Below are positions 8,987 through 18,641 of a stretch of 64,000 bases of DNA, piece after piece. The stretch covers positions 5,389,501-5,453,500 of the forward strand of contig NZ_CP119075.1 of assembly GCF_029023725.1 (NCBI RefSeq), given 5' to 3'. A program made the translations under genes and the position numbers. Under the pieces are notes generated by a model. That model made no database searches, was not told the DNA's origin, and saw nothing but the letters and a program-made list of their open reading frames with translations. Position 1 is the stretch's first letter. Every line of letters begins with the position of its first letter. The stretch is from Synoicihabitans lomoniglobus. GTDB taxonomy: Bacteria > Verrucomicrobiota > Verrucomicrobiia > Opitutales > Opitutaceae.

Positions 8987-9658
8987 TCAGGAGCCGGGAG
9001 CAGACCCAAAATGAGCCGCGTGGCTGGTGTAGCGGGCCGCATCCTCCAGCAGGGAATCGATCGCGGCGACGATCGGCGCGGCACGCCATGTGCCGGACAG
9101 CACGACTTTGTCACCGATGGAGTTGGTCACGATGAACGACGGCCGCTGATTGAGTTGATGGCGGAAGAATTCGGCGGTCGAGAGCTCGACGCGGGCGCGC
9201 ACCGCGGAGGATTCGGCGGCGGCGCGCAGGTCGGTGGCATCGAGGCCGGTGGCTTCGGCGGCGACGGCGGTGGCAACGGCGATGTCGCCGATCTTGCGGC
9301 CGGCGATCATCGCGGCATGCGAGAGAGCCAGACGAAGGGAGTCGTCGTCGTTGCCCAGGAAATCGCGGCCCGCCTCGGCGACGTAGTCGGCGACCTCGTA
9401 GCGGCCGGCGCGGGCGGTTTCAAACCAGCCGGAATTGAGTTTGCGAGGAGAGCCGACGTGCACGCCGCTGCGTTGATAAAACCAGTCGCATTGGGCGGCC
9501 GAGACGGGGAAGTCTGCGGGATTCATCAGTGCGATGCGCCAGTGGAAATCCACGCGTCCGGCGTAGCGTTGTTTGAGTTCGGTCCAGGCCGGCTCCGCCC
9601 AGTGGCACCAAGACGAAAGCACTTCGAGATAGTAGGTGACGGATACCGCAGCACTCAT
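8987..9658 (-). CDS. DsbA family protein (FrnE/HCCA isomerase-like)
   Basis: The 223-residue protein begins VTYYLEVLSSWCHWAEPAW, the thioredoxin strand and helix of DsbA/FrnE/2-hydroxychromene-2-carboxylate isomerase proteins. The usual CxxC is reduced to CxxA (CHWA), so a classical disulfide exchange is unlikely. The helical insert (YEVADYVAEAGRDF...LALSHAAMIAGRKIGD) and the cis-Pro region QRPSFIV are present. The ATG at 9658 is preferred over the upstream open frame, which is arginine-rich and lacks family similarity. No signal peptide: cytoplasmic. Confidence 0.78.
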   Translation of the reverse strand: MSAAVSVTYYLEVLSSWCHWAEPAWTELKQRYAGRVDFHWRIALMNPADFPVSAAQCDWFYQRSGVHVGSPRKLNSGWFETARAGRYEVADYVAEAGRDFLGNDDDSLRLALSHAAMIAGRKIGDIAVATAVAAEATGLDATDLRAAAESSAVRARVELSTAEFFRHQLNQRPSFIVTNSIGDKVVLSGTWRAAPIVAAIDSLLEDAARYTSHAAHFGSAPGS

Positions 9659-9751
9659 GGCGCGATGGTGGGCGGGGCGTCGCAGCCGGTCAATGCGGGG
9701 CGATGCGCGCCGGGGCACAGTGGTTCGCCCCGGGGGCTGATACAGCCGGTT

Positions 9752-10516
9752 TCAGGGCCTGGGCTCGGGGTCTTTTTTCCCGCCGAAGAGGCCCTTGAGC
9801 GTGTCGCCGACTTTGTTCACGGCGTCGGAGGCGTTGTTGAGATTGAGCCGACCATCGGCAACGACGGAGGCGGTCGCTGCAGCGATGTCTTGGAGCAACT
9901 GTTTGCTGACCGCGAGGGCGAGTTGCGACGGGGTGAGGCCGTTTTCCGGCGTGCCGAGGTCGTGCAACTCGATGGTGGGCAGGGGCAGTTCCAACGTCGT
10001 GCCCGCGGCAATCAGGCTCACCTTGGCATCGCGCAGCACGAAGCTCTGCACGGCAATTTTTTTAGCGGGACCGGAGGAGGTGGCGGGAGTGGTGCCCGGG
10101 CCGGCACCGACCACGGATTCGATGTGATCGGTGAGCGCCTTGAGGTTGCTGGAGACCAGTCGCGTTTCGTAAACGAACTCCGGTTGCTCGATCGTGATGT
10201 CGCGCACGACGATGGTGTCGCCGAGCAAACTCATGGGGGCAACGTCGACATGGATTTTCCCGAGATAGGCGAGTTTGTCACCGGTCCAACCGGCGGGGTT
10301 GCCCACGAACAATCCGGTCAGTTCGCCGCTGCCGGTCAGCGGTGAAAGGGAGGCGTTGGCCAGGGTCACCGGGGTGCCGGTGAGCTCGGGGGCGAAGCGA
10401 TTGACGCCCTTTTTGACCGCGGTCCCCAACATCACATAGCCGATGATGGTCGCCAATACGACCAGGCCGACCAACAGGGAGAGAAACAGCGGCAGTCGGG
10501 ATTTTTTGGCAGTCAT
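9752..10516 (-). CDS. AsmA-like membrane-anchored protein
   Basis: This 254-residue protein has one N-terminal transmembrane helix (LFLSLLVGLVVLATIIGYVMLG) and a long periplasmic part. The segment after the helix (VNRFAPELTGTPVTLANASLSPLTGSGELTGLFVGNPAGW) is typical of AsmA/DUF748-type lipid-transfer-like proteins, as are IHVDVAPMSLLGDTIVVRDITIEQPEF and the later beta strands. The C-terminus is charged (GGKKDPEPRP). Function is probably envelope-related; the family is broad, so only a general assignment is given. Confidence 0.7.
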   Translation of the reverse strand: MTAKKSRLPLFLSLLVGLVVLATIIGYVMLGTAVKKGVNRFAPELTGTPVTLANASLSPLTGSGELTGLFVGNPAGWTGDKLAYLGKIHVDVAPMSLLGDTIVVRDITIEQPEFVYETRLVSSNLKALTDHIESVVGAGPGTTPATSSGPAKKIAVQSFVLRDAKVSLIAAGTTLELPLPTIELHDLGTPENGLTPSQLALAVSKQLLQDIAAATASVVADGRLNLNNASDAVNKVGDTLKGLFGGKKDPEPRP

Positions 10517-10620
10517 GGGGGCAGTGTGGCCAGACGCAGATGGTTTTCAAGAGCCGGGAATTGTCGCGCAAGGGTGGGCGGGCTTGCGTCGTGCGAATCA
10601 CTGAGGATTCATGGGCGGCT

Positions 10621-11319
10621 ATGGAGTTGATCGGATTGGTGGGGTTGGGGTGGCGCCTGAGTCCCAGCGAAATTACATTGGCGATCGGGGCGGTGTTGAT
10701 TCCGGCCGGTTTGATCGCGTTCGCGCTCGGGCGGGGGCAGCGCGACCGCGCCCTCATCAATTACGCAGGCTACGCGCTGGCGATCTGGGCAACCTTTGCG
10801 ATGCAGGCGTGGGTGGGTCGGCCGACCGGGGAACACAACCTGAAGGGTATCAGCGGGGATTTCATGCAGTTGCCGTATGCGTGGTTTTACCTGCGGTTTG
10901 TGCGGGCTTATTTCAAAGTGGAGCAGTGGTCCCCGCGGTGGAGCCGGTTTTACCGACGACTGGAGTGGGCGTATGTGCTGCCGTTGGCGTTGTTGGTCAT
11001 GCGTTTGGTGACCGGATGGGACGTGGCGTCCTGGGTTATCCTGGTCCTGAATCTAACCAATTTAATCGCGTCCTACATGCTGGCGATGCGGTCGTGGCTG
11101 CAACGGCGGGAAGGCAGCGGTTGGTTTATCATCGGCGTGTTGCCGCTGGTCCTCGCGGGTTTGTTGCTCGCGGTGCAATGGGCGGTGGAGCCGGGAGGTT
11201 CGAATATCAATGGATTGTTACCGTTCTGGCTGGGTGTCGTCCTGCAACTGATCTTGTTCATGGCCGCACTCGCCGTCCGTCGTCGGCGCACGATGACCGG
11301 GCCGGATTCGCTTGCGTGA
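10621..11319 (+). CDS. Polytopic membrane protein, 7TM sensor-like
   Basis: The 232-residue protein has about seven hydrophobic segments separated by short Arg-rich loops (RGQRDRALINYAGY, RFYRRLEWAYVL, WLQRREGSGW) and ends with RRRRTM. The layout resembles the 7TM part of 7TMR-DISM-type receptors without their soluble domains, but similarity by eye is weak. The ATG at 10621 places the start just before the first helix; open frame from 10540 is less likely. It stands alone between a divergent AsmA-like gene and a TIGR03067 gene. Confidence 0.65.
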   Translation: MELIGLVGLGWRLSPSEITLAIGAVLIPAGLIAFALGRGQRDRALINYAGYALAIWATFAMQAWVGRPTGEHNLKGISGDFMQLPYAWFYLRFVRAYFKVEQWSPRWSRFYRRLEWAYVLPLALLVMRLVTGWDVASWVILVLNLTNLIASYMLAMRSWLQRREGSGWFIIGVLPLVLAGLLLAVQWAVEPGGSNINGLLPFWLGVVLQLILFMAALAVRRRRTMTGPDSLA

Positions 11320-11345
11320 GGCCGGGCAGCGCCCTGCGTTGAGAC

Positions 11346-11717
11346 ATGGCTGCAGAGTCCGTAAATGATTTTGAAGGAGATTGGTCCGTCGTGGGCGGCC
11401 GACTGGGAGGGGCATCCATTCCGCTGCCCGAAACGACGCTCTCCATCTGCGCGGACGCCTACGTTGTGACGTCGGAGACGGGTCGTGATACCGGAAAATT
11501 GGTTTGGGGTGACGCCGATGGTCCGTTGACGGTCGATCTCATAGGCACCACCGGAGCGCACGCGGGCAACACCATCAAGGCGATCGCGCGGGTGCGCGGT
11601 GACGTCATGCAGCTCTGCTATACCGTGGATGGCAGCGCGCGGCCTGATGGATTCGACGTCGCTTCCGGGACACCCGTGGTGACGGTGCGCTACCGTCGCG
11701 TCCGTGCGAACGCGTAG
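11346..11717 (+). CDS. TIGR03067-like domain protein
   Basis: The 123-residue protein follows the TIGR03067 pattern found in Planctomycetota and Verrucomicrobiota: an opening FEGDWSVVGGRLGG (LQGTW-like), a middle PLTVDLIGTTG, and a late GDVMQLCYTVDGSARPDGFD, ending in a charged beta strand (VTVRYRRVR). Function of the domain is unknown. It lies 26 bp after the membrane protein on the same strand and may share its transcript. It ends 7 bp from the convergent VOC gene. Confidence 0.75.
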   Translation: MAAESVNDFEGDWSVVGGRLGGASIPLPETTLSICADAYVVTSETGRDTGKLVWGDADGPLTVDLIGTTGAHAGNTIKAIARVRGDVMQLCYTVDGSARPDGFDVASGTPVVTVRYRRVRANA

Positions 11718-11723
11718 CGCCTG

Positions 11724-12098
11724 CTAGGCGTGGATGCGGTGCAACACGAGGTGGTTGCCATCCGGATCGTGGAATCGGGCAAAGTGGCAGACGGAGGTTT
11801 TTTCCGGCTCCATCGCGAAAGTGACGCCGTGCGTTTTGAGATGCGTCACCATGGCGTCGAAATTGGGCGTTTCGATGGCGACCGCGCCGCCTTGCGCACC
11901 GGGCGTGCAGCCCGCCATGTCGGTGGCGAGGGCGAGCACCGGACCCGGGGCGGGCTCGGTGAGTCCGAACTCGACCCACTCATCTCCCCAGCGGTCGCCT
12001 TCGACGAGGCCGAGCACATCGCGGTAAAAGGTGCAGGCGCGATCCATGTCGCTGACCGGGTAGACAAAAAACGGAAGTGCAGAAATTTTAGGGGGCAT
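11724..12098 (-). CDS. VOC family protein (glyoxalase-like)
   Basis: The 124-residue protein has one pair of beta-alpha-beta-beta-beta modules typical of the vicinal oxygen chelate fold: [22 protein letters not shown] at the start and [20 protein letters not shown] at the end. The [10 protein letters not shown] strand matches the metal-ligand strand of glyoxalase-like members. Substrate is unknown: detoxifying lyase, dioxygenase and resistance proteins all use this fold. Confidence 0.82.
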   Translation of the reverse strand: MPPKISALPFFVYPVSDMDRACTFYRDVLGLVEGDRWGDEWVEFGLTEPAPGPVLALATDMAGCTPGAQGGAVAIETPNFDAMVTHLKTHGVTFAMEPEKTSVCHFARFHDPDGNHLVLHRIHA

Positions 12099-12181
12099 GG
12101 GAGGGAGGATTTCGGTTTGCGCTTGTCAGGGCGGGCGGGGACTTGAGCCTGAGCTTACACCCATCTCTGAATTACGACCAC

Positions 12182-14029
12182 ATGGCCGCCGAGCACAACT
12201 ACACCGAAGCATCAATCAAGACCCTCTCCGCCCTGGAGCACATCCGGCTTCGTCCCGGCATGTATATTGGTCGATTGGGCAACGGAGCTCATGCTGAGGA
12301 CGGCATCTATGTGCTGATCAAGGAGACAATCGATAACTGCATCGATGAATACACCATGGGATTCGGCAAGCGCATCGAAGTGCACCTCGCCGAACGGACC
12401 GTCTGTGTGCGCGACTACGGCCGCGGCATTCCGTTGGGCAAGTTGATCGACTGTGTTTCGATCATTAACACCGGCGCGAAATACGATTCCAACACGTTCC
12501 AAAAGTCGGTTGGCCTCAATGGCGTGGGCCAGAAAGCCGTCAACGCGTTGTCCATCTCCTACCGCGCCCAGTCGGTGCGCGACGGCAAATGCAAGCTGGT
12601 CGAATTTGAGCGCGGCACGATCGCGCAGGAGCATCGCGTCTCGGCTTCCGACGAGCGTAATGGCACTTACATCGAGTTCACGCCCGACGAGAAACTCTTC
12701 GGCGAGAAGTTCGCCTTTCGTCACGAGTTTATCGAGGAACTGCTCTGGAATTACGCCTACCTCAACCGCGGGCTTACGCTCAATTTCAACGGCAAGAACT
12801 TCAAATCCGACGGCGGACTCTCCGACTTGCTCAAGAAGAAGCTCACCGGCGAGACGCTCTACCCCATCGTCCACATCGAGGCCGATGACATCGAGGTCGC
12901 GCTCACCCACGGTGGCCACTACGGCGAAGAGTATTACTCGTTCGTCAATGGCCAGCACACCACCATGGGCGGCACCCACCTGGCCGCATTTCGCGAAGGT
13001 CTGGTCAGCACGATCCGGGGGTTTTTCGGCAAGCAATACGACGCTGCCGATATCCGTCAGTCCGTGGTCGCGGCGGTGTCGATTCGCGTCCAGGAGCCTA
13101 TCTTCGAATCGCAGACCAAGACCAAGCTCGGCTCGACTGAACTCGGCCCGAAAGGCCCGACCATTCGCCAGTTCATCACGAGTTTCATGCAGCAGCACCT
13201 CGACAACTGGCTGCATCGCAACCCCGATGCCGCCGAGACGTTGCGGAAGAAAATCGAGGCCAGCGAACGCGAGCGCAAGGAGCTGTCGGGCATCCGCAAT
13301 CTGGCCAAGGAGCGCGCCAAAAAAGCCAATCTGCACAACAAGAAGCTGCGCGACTGCCGCATGCATCTCGGCACGAAGGACAAGCGCGGCGAAGAGAGCA
13401 CCATTTTCATTGTGGAGGGCGATTCCGCCGCCGGTTCACTCACCGCGTGTCGCGACGTGCAGACCCAGGCGGTATTCGCCCTGAAGGGGAAGCCGCTCAA
13501 CACGTTCGGGCTTTCCAAAAAAGTCATCTATGAGAACGAGGAGTTTCACCTCCTGCAGAGCGCGCTCAACATCGAGGACGGCCTCGACGGATTGCGTTAC
13601 AACAAAGTCGTGATCGCGACCGACGCCGACGTCGACGGCATGCACATTCGTCTCCTGTTGATCTCGTTCTTCGTGAAGTTCTTTCCCGAGATCATCACCA
13701 ACGGCCACATGTCGGTCTTGGAAACGCCGCTCTTCCGCGTGCGCACCAAGAAGAAGACGATGTATTGCTACTCCGAAGCGGAGAAACAATCGGCGCTGCA
13801 CGAACTCGGCAAAGCGGCCGAGATCACCCGCTTCAAAGGTCTCGGCGAAGTCAGCCCGGGCGAATTCAAAGACTTCATTGGCCTGGGCATCCGCCTCGAA
13901 CCCGTGAGTCTCGCCCACGTGCATGACACCGACAAGCTCCTCGGCTTTTACATGGGCAAGAACACCCCCGACCGCCAGGGCTTCATCATCGACAACCTCC
14001 GCATGGAGAAGGATCTGGTCGAGGCGTAG
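12182..14029 (+). CDS. parE: DNA topoisomerase IV/gyrase subunit B
   Basis: The 615-residue protein has all parts of a type IIA topoisomerase ATPase subunit: [19 protein letters not shown] (ATP/Mg ligand Asn), DYGRGIPLG and [13 protein letters not shown] in the GHKL domain; a transducer domain; and a Toprim domain with EGDSAAGS at residues 412-419 and DADVDG at 481-486. The C-terminus ([13 protein letters not shown]...[16 protein letters not shown]) is conserved. It has no large insertion. Length and the absence of the long GyrB insert favour ParE, but the partner parC/gyrA is not in the window, so the gyrB alternative stays open. The ATG at 12182 removes an unsupported 13-residue extension. 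Confidence 0.9.
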   Translation: MAAEHNYTEASIKTLSALEHIRLRPGMYIGRLGNGAHAEDGIYVLIKETIDNCIDEYTMGFGKRIEVHLAERTVCVRDYGRGIPLGKLIDCVSIINTGAKYDSNTFQKSVGLNGVGQKAVNALSISYRAQSVRDGKCKLVEFERGTIAQEHRVSASDERNGTYIEFTPDEKLFGEKFAFRHEFIEELLWNYAYLNRGLTLNFNGKNFKSDGGLSDLLKKKLTGETLYPIVHIEADDIEVALTHGGHYGEEYYSFVNGQHTTMGGTHLAAFREGLVSTIRGFFGKQYDAADIRQSVVAAVSIRVQEPIFESQTKTKLGSTELGPKGPTIRQFITSFMQQHLDNWLHRNPDAAETLRKKIEASERERKELSGIRNLAKERAKKANLHNKKLRDCRMHLGTKDKRGEESTIFIVEGDSAAGSLTACRDVQTQAVFALKGKPLNTFGLSKKVIYENEEFHLLQSALNIEDGLDGLRYNKVVIATDADVDGMHIRLLLISFFVKFFPEIITNGHMSVLETPLFRVRTKKKTMYCYSEAEKQSALHELGKAAEITRFKGLGEVSPGEFKDFIGLGIRLEPVSLAHVHDTDKLLGFYMGKNTPDRQGFIIDNLRMEKDLVEA

Positions 14030-14051
14030 TTGAGGGGAGGATACGTTGGCG

Positions 14052-16442
14052 TCAGTTCCCGCTGCCATCGGGATCGAGCAGGCGGGCTTTGGCGGCGTCG
14101 TCGAGCGGCAAGGTATCGACCCAGGCGCGGGCGGCGGCGGTATCGTTGAAGCGCCACGTGGTGAGGAGGTTGGTGATCGCTTTCTCTCTTCCTGACTCAT
14201 CGGCGATGGTCAGCAGCAGCGCGCCGATTTCCTCGTGCCGGCCGGTGCTGGCGGGGCCGAAGGAAAGGCCTTGGAGAGCGCTGTCGCGAAACTCGCCCGC
14301 GGGCAACGTTTCGATCCATTGCACGGCTTCGTCCGGATTGCGGCTGAAATAGTTGGCGGCCAGGTTGGAGTAGTTGCTCGGTGTAACATGTCCGGGCGGC
14401 ATCGCCTGCATCCAGGCCGCGAGCTGGGACGGAGCGATCACCCGAGTGGCGTTGCTCACAAAATTTTGGATGGCGTTTTCCCTTACCTCACCCGGCGGGA
14501 GCGTGGCGATCAATGCCTGCGCCTGCCGGGGGCCGCTCTGAGCGAGGCTCACGATTGTGCTGCGGATAAGTAAGTTGCGAACTTCACCTTCTGGCAGCTG
14601 CTCGATCGTGCGCAGCGCAATGTCGGAACTGGCCGATGCGAGTCCGAGGGAACCTTGCACTAAGTTTCTGGCCAGAGGACCAGTGGGATCGGCGAGCAGG
14701 ATAGCGGAAAAGCCAGCGGGGTCACTCATCGCCCAGGATCGCGCGACGTTGCGATACAAATTGTCTTGGATGGAGGGGTTGGACTGCGACTGAATCCAGG
14801 CGAGCGTGGCTTGGCTGTCCTGTTGAAACCAATTTTTCGCCATCTGGGAGCCAATGGTTTGTCGCAACTGTTCATCGGCAAGACTGTCGATCCATTGGGC
14901 GGCAGCGGTGGGGTCTTGCGCGAGTTTTGCGTTGGAAAGTTGAATGTAGGCATTTCGTTGCGCGTTGCCGGGACTGAGTACCGCGGCAAAAACCTCCGCA
15001 AGGTCGGTGTCGGTTCGAGACAGGTTCGCGACGATGCCCATCAGGGCTTGGTCTCGTTCCACTGAGGAAGGAAGTGCTTGGACGGCGGCGATGGCGGTTT
15101 CCGGGTCCTGTTGAGCGATCTGACCCATAATTTGAGCCATGGCCGAATGGCGAACGTTGATCGACGCCGGTTCGTCGACCAAACGCAGGGCCAATGCGGG
15201 GTCGCTCTGGGCGATTACGCCAAGAATTCGGTGCATCGCTTGGTTCTGCTTGCGTCCGGCAGGGAGTTGTTGGGCAAAATCGAAGGCTTTTTGAGGATGA
15301 ATTTTGGCGAGAGCGCCCAAGCTCTGGGCGGCCCGTTCAGGCAAATGCGGTAACTCTTCCGGATGATTCTCAAGGAACCGAATAGCCGCGTCGGGAGTCA
15401 GTTCAAACAGCTGACCAAGCACCCCGCCCATGATCTCCCCCCGCCTGTGTTCTACTGGTTGGGCGACAAGCCACGTCAGGGCCGAATCGGGATCGACATT
15501 GGCCCAGCTCGTGATGACGGACCGCAGAGATTGATCCGAGTATGCCGCAAGAGCGGGATGGAGTGTAGCCGCGGCCGCGGCCTGCGGATCGCGTCGGGCC
15601 CATCGTCCCAGGACGGTGCTGATCAGGCTCCCTTGTTCCTGAGTGGGGAGCGTTTGCACCCAGGCCAGCGCTGCTTGGGGATCTGCCCCGGCCCAAACAC
15701 GGGCAAGAGAAGAGAGCACCCGCGCGCGACTGCGTCCTTCCAGTTTCCCGCTGACTTGGGCGACCGCGTTGCGCGGATCCTGCCGGAGCCAGGTCGAAAA
15801 GAGCGTAAATGTATCGGGCCCTCCGTTTTCGAGTAGCCCGGACTCCACGAGATAGCCGAACAGGCGTGCCGGCGGCAAGTCGTCGGCTTGGGTGATCAGT
15901 GCAACAATGCCTTGGTCGCGGCGGTTGCCGGGTGGCTCGGATTGGACCCATGCATCGAGATCGGAAGCCGTCGCGAAGGCCCAACCGCGGAAGACACTCC
16001 GGAAGGCGTCGTCACGGGTGCGAACGAAGTCGATGGTTGAGGCGTGAGCCAGTGCGGCGCGGGGGTCGATCCGGGCCCACTGTTCGTAGAGAGCGCGGCG
16101 TAGCTCTCCGCGAGCATCGGAGGGCTCGGCGTCGACGATAAAGGCGGTGAGGGCGTAAAGTTGGGCGCTGGAGAGCGCGGCAAAGCGTCGCTGCCAAGAG
16201 AGGTTCAGACTCCAATACCCTCGGGTATGGGCTGCCCGCACATCATCAAACAACGTCGCGAACGTCGAATCATCGTTCGCGATATCTGCCGGGTCGGAGA
16301 CCGGGTTGGCCGTGGCGGGCACCATGGCCTGAGACTTGGTCGAGGTGGATAACTGGATGTGTTGGCGGCCCAGCCAGTAGGCTCCAGCGGTCGACAGGGC
16401 ACCGATGACACAGGTCAGCGTTACGAGATTTCTTGAGGTCAT
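14052..16442 (-). CDS. Membrane-anchored helical-repeat protein, function unknown
   Basis: The 796-residue protein has an N-terminal transmembrane segment (LVTLTCVIGALSTAGAYWLG) and then a long all-helical region made of degenerate units of roughly 30-60 residues. The units share a core W-(A)-x-x-DP-x-A-A-L-x-W-(I/V)-x-x-L-P-x-x-x-x-R, for example WAGADPQAALAWVQTLP, WANVDPDSALTWLVAQP and LAQDPTAAAQWIDSLAD. This suggests a solenoid for protein binding in the periplasm. Such proteins are frequent in Verrucomicrobiota, but I know of no assigned function. It is convergent with parE (22 bp between stops). Confidence 0.78.
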   Translation of the reverse strand: MTSRNLVTLTCVIGALSTAGAYWLGRQHIQLSTSTKSQAMVPATANPVSDPADIANDDSTFATLFDDVRAAHTRGYWSLNLSWQRRFAALSSAQLYALTAFIVDAEPSDARGELRRALYEQWARIDPRAALAHASTIDFVRTRDDAFRSVFRGWAFATASDLDAWVQSEPPGNRRDQGIVALITQADDLPPARLFGYLVESGLLENGGPDTFTLFSTWLRQDPRNAVAQVSGKLEGRSRARVLSSLARVWAGADPQAALAWVQTLPTQEQGSLISTVLGRWARRDPQAAAAATLHPALAAYSDQSLRSVITSWANVDPDSALTWLVAQPVEHRRGEIMGGVLGQLFELTPDAAIRFLENHPEELPHLPERAAQSLGALAKIHPQKAFDFAQQLPAGRKQNQAMHRILGVIAQSDPALALRLVDEPASINVRHSAMAQIMGQIAQQDPETAIAAVQALPSSVERDQALMGIVANLSRTDTDLAEVFAAVLSPGNAQRNAYIQLSNAKLAQDPTAAAQWIDSLADEQLRQTIGSQMAKNWFQQDSQATLAWIQSQSNPSIQDNLYRNVARSWAMSDPAGFSAILLADPTGPLARNLVQGSLGLASASSDIALRTIEQLPEGEVRNLLIRSTIVSLAQSGPRQAQALIATLPPGEVRENAIQNFVSNATRVIAPSQLAAWMQAMPPGHVTPSNYSNLAANYFSRNPDEAVQWIETLPAGEFRDSALQGLSFGPASTGRHEEIGALLLTIADESGREKAITNLLTTWRFNDTAAARAWVDTLPLDDAAKARLLDPDGSGN

Positions 16443-16671
16443 GGTCGGAGTGATTGAAAGGGAGGATTCAAACCGGCCAGGAGTGCGTATCCTGGCTAAA
16501 GCGTGATGAATTGAGTGTAGCGCGCAACCTTGAGAATTGATTCGACTGCCGGCGCGGGAAACACCTCCGCCTGACCCCAGTTGGGAGACTCAGACGGCCT
16601 TCTACGCACGTATGCGTATCCTCGGTCTGGGCGATCCGCGATAAGATGGGGGCTCAACCTCGACCTCACCC

Positions 16672-18456
16672 ATGCTCATGCCTGCTCTCTCCTTTGCTTT
16701 TTTTCGCAGCCGACTTTGGTTGCTTCCCCTGCTCCTGCTCGCGACTCAGCTTCACGCGGTCGAACAACTTTGGTCCGCCAAACTGAAGGAGAAGCCCACC
16801 TGGAACTCCCTCACCGCGCTCGGCACGCTCATCGTCGGCACCAAGGGCGCCGTGCAGTCCTACGACCCCGACACCGGCGAGCTGATGTGGCAGCGCGAGG
16901 ACCTCGACAAGACCAGCGCGTTCAATGCCCGTGAGGTGCCGGGCGCGCCCTATCTGTTGTGCAACCATTCTTCCGGCATTGCGGGCTCCAAGGTGCGCCT
17001 CCTCGCCGTCGACTACCTGACGGGCGAGACCGTCTGGGAAGCGGAGCAGATCCAGGGGCAATACCTTGCAACGTATCCGATTCCCGAACACGGCATCGCG
17101 ATCTTTGTTTTCAATGGCTGGGGCGCGACCAAGGACGATCAAGGCATGATCATGCGGGCCCACGATCTCCTCACCGGCGAAACCAAGTGGCAGACCAAAT
17201 ACGGCAAGGCCAACGCGGTCGCGCTGCACTATGCGGATGGTTCGGGCAAATTCGCCCCGCGCATGGATCTGTCCGGCTACCATGATCCGGTGGTCGAGGG
17301 CGACATTGCCTATCTCGGTTTCCAAGGCGTCGAAGCGCTCGACCTCAACAATGGTGAAATCAAATGGGAACGGGAATTCAAACCCGGGGCCAAAGACTTG
17401 AAGCGCACCTATGCGCCGATTCGGATCGATGGCGACCGACTCTATGCCGCCGGTGGTGGCAGCGTTTATGCCATCAATAAATCCGATGGCAGCGTCATCT
17501 GGGAAAGCGATCGCATTTCCAGTTATGCGGGTCTCTTCAAATCCCGTGACAACGCCATCGTATCCCAGGTCGAGCCGATCAACGGCAAGGTGTTCATCCG
17601 CTTTGGGGGCAATTTTTCCAACGGCCAAACCGTGATGTTGCGCGAGCCGCTCGGTGTCGCGGCCTTCGATGCGGCGACGGGCGAGGAGGCCTTCAAATTC
17701 GCCAAGCCCAAGGAAGGCATCACCAACCTGATGATGCTGCCCGAGACCAACACGGTGCTCTTTGCCGATGCCAACAGTCTCTACGGGCTCGATGTTTCGG
17801 GCGAAACGGTGACCGAAAAGTTCGAGGTCGAGATCGAGTTCAAGCGCAAGATGGGTGGCGGCGACATTGCCAAAATCGGTCTCGGTGCCCTCGGCGGTCT
17901 GCGCGGTCTCGCCAAGGGGGCGATGTCCTCCAGCAAGTCCCGTCTCGACGTGCCGGTGGCGATCATTCGGCGGGACGGTCACATCGTCGTCGTCGGCAAC
18001 CAGCATTTGATGGGTTACGATCCGATCGCTCAGGATTTGAAGTGGTCGACGTATTACGCCGCGCCGGGCAATGGGCTCACCGATTCCGTGCTCTTTGCCG
18101 TGACCGCTCTCGCCGCCACGGCAGGCAACGCTCAGGCCATGTCGGCCTCATCCTACAGTTCGAGCCAATACAGCAGCGGAGTGAACAACGTTCACAGTGC
18201 GCTTGATCGCTACAACCGGGTGGCCGGCAAACGCAAAGCCGCCACGAAGTCTGACGGCGGTTATTCCTACGTGCTCACCAAGGTCGAAGAAGGCCGCAAG
18301 AAAGGCATCGGTTTGATGGGCATTTCCCTCGAGACCGGGGAAGGGGACAAGCAGGTCATTCTCGGCGACAAGAAACCCGACTACGTGGTCGATGAAGGCC
18401 TCAATCGCCTCTTCTACTTCAAAGGCGGCAAGCAGCTGATCGCCTACGGCCTCTGA
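16672..18456 (+). CDS. Secreted PQQ-type beta-propeller protein
   Basis: The 594-residue protein has a signal peptide (SRLWLLPLLLLATQLHAVE) and repeated beta-propeller blades with the PQQ-like repeat ending DxxTGExxW: YDPDTGELMWQ, AHDLLTGETKWQTKYG, LDLNNGEIKWERE, INKSDGSVIWESD and FDAATGEEAFKF. A C-terminal Ser/Tyr-rich linker (SASSYSSSQYSSG) joins a last blade. No quinoprotein dehydrogenase cofactor residues are obvious, so it is more likely a structural or sensory propeller. The ATG at 16672 is followed by a second ATG at 16678 that is equally possible. Confidence 0.82.
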   Translation: MLMPALSFAFFRSRLWLLPLLLLATQLHAVEQLWSAKLKEKPTWNSLTALGTLIVGTKGAVQSYDPDTGELMWQREDLDKTSAFNAREVPGAPYLLCNHSSGIAGSKVRLLAVDYLTGETVWEAEQIQGQYLATYPIPEHGIAIFVFNGWGATKDDQGMIMRAHDLLTGETKWQTKYGKANAVALHYADGSGKFAPRMDLSGYHDPVVEGDIAYLGFQGVEALDLNNGEIKWEREFKPGAKDLKRTYAPIRIDGDRLYAAGGGSVYAINKSDGSVIWESDRISSYAGLFKSRDNAIVSQVEPINGKVFIRFGGNFSNGQTVMLREPLGVAAFDAATGEEAFKFAKPKEGITNLMMLPETNTVLFADANSLYGLDVSGETVTEKFEVEIEFKRKMGGGDIAKIGLGALGGLRGLAKGAMSSSKSRLDVPVAIIRRDGHIVVVGNQHLMGYDPIAQDLKWSTYYAAPGNGLTDSVLFAVTALAATAGNAQAMSASSYSSSQYSSGVNNVHSALDRYNRVAGKRKAATKSDGGYSYVLTKVEEGRKKGIGLMGISLETGEGDKQVILGDKKPDYVVDEGLNRLFYFKGGKQLIAYGL

Positions 18457-18480
18457 TGCCCGGCACCCTCCAGTTCCGCG

Positions 18481-18507
18481 GCGAAAGTTCGTATTACGAA
18501 CTTTCGC
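18481..18507. repeat. Near-perfect 27-bp palindrome (copy 3, divergent core)
   Basis: Arms GCGAAAGTTCGTA and TACGAACTTTCGC around one T, located 24 bp after the beta-propeller gene. The outer GCGAAAGT/ACTTTCGC arms are the same as in the palindrome at 28540-28572, while the core differs. This fits either a repeat family with variable centres or a short hairpin ending the upstream transcript (no T-tract follows). Confidence 0.8.
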
Positions 18508-18641
18508 GGCGGAGGGCACGGCCAGCGGCGAGAGCAGAGAGCAGAGCGGCCACCGTTCAGCGGGGGGGCGAAGGGGTGAGGTTGTGATGGGAGTTGCGGC
18601 GGACAAGGGTTGGCCAGAGGGTGGGGGCTTACACCTTTGTC

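Noticed and set aside
8837..10345. 502-codon plus-strand frame
   Set aside because: Covers the DsbA-like and AsmA-like genes in antisense; Gly/Arg-rich with no fold.
16666..18006. 446-codon minus-strand frame
   Set aside because: Antisense to the beta-propeller gene; composition is typical of a shadow.
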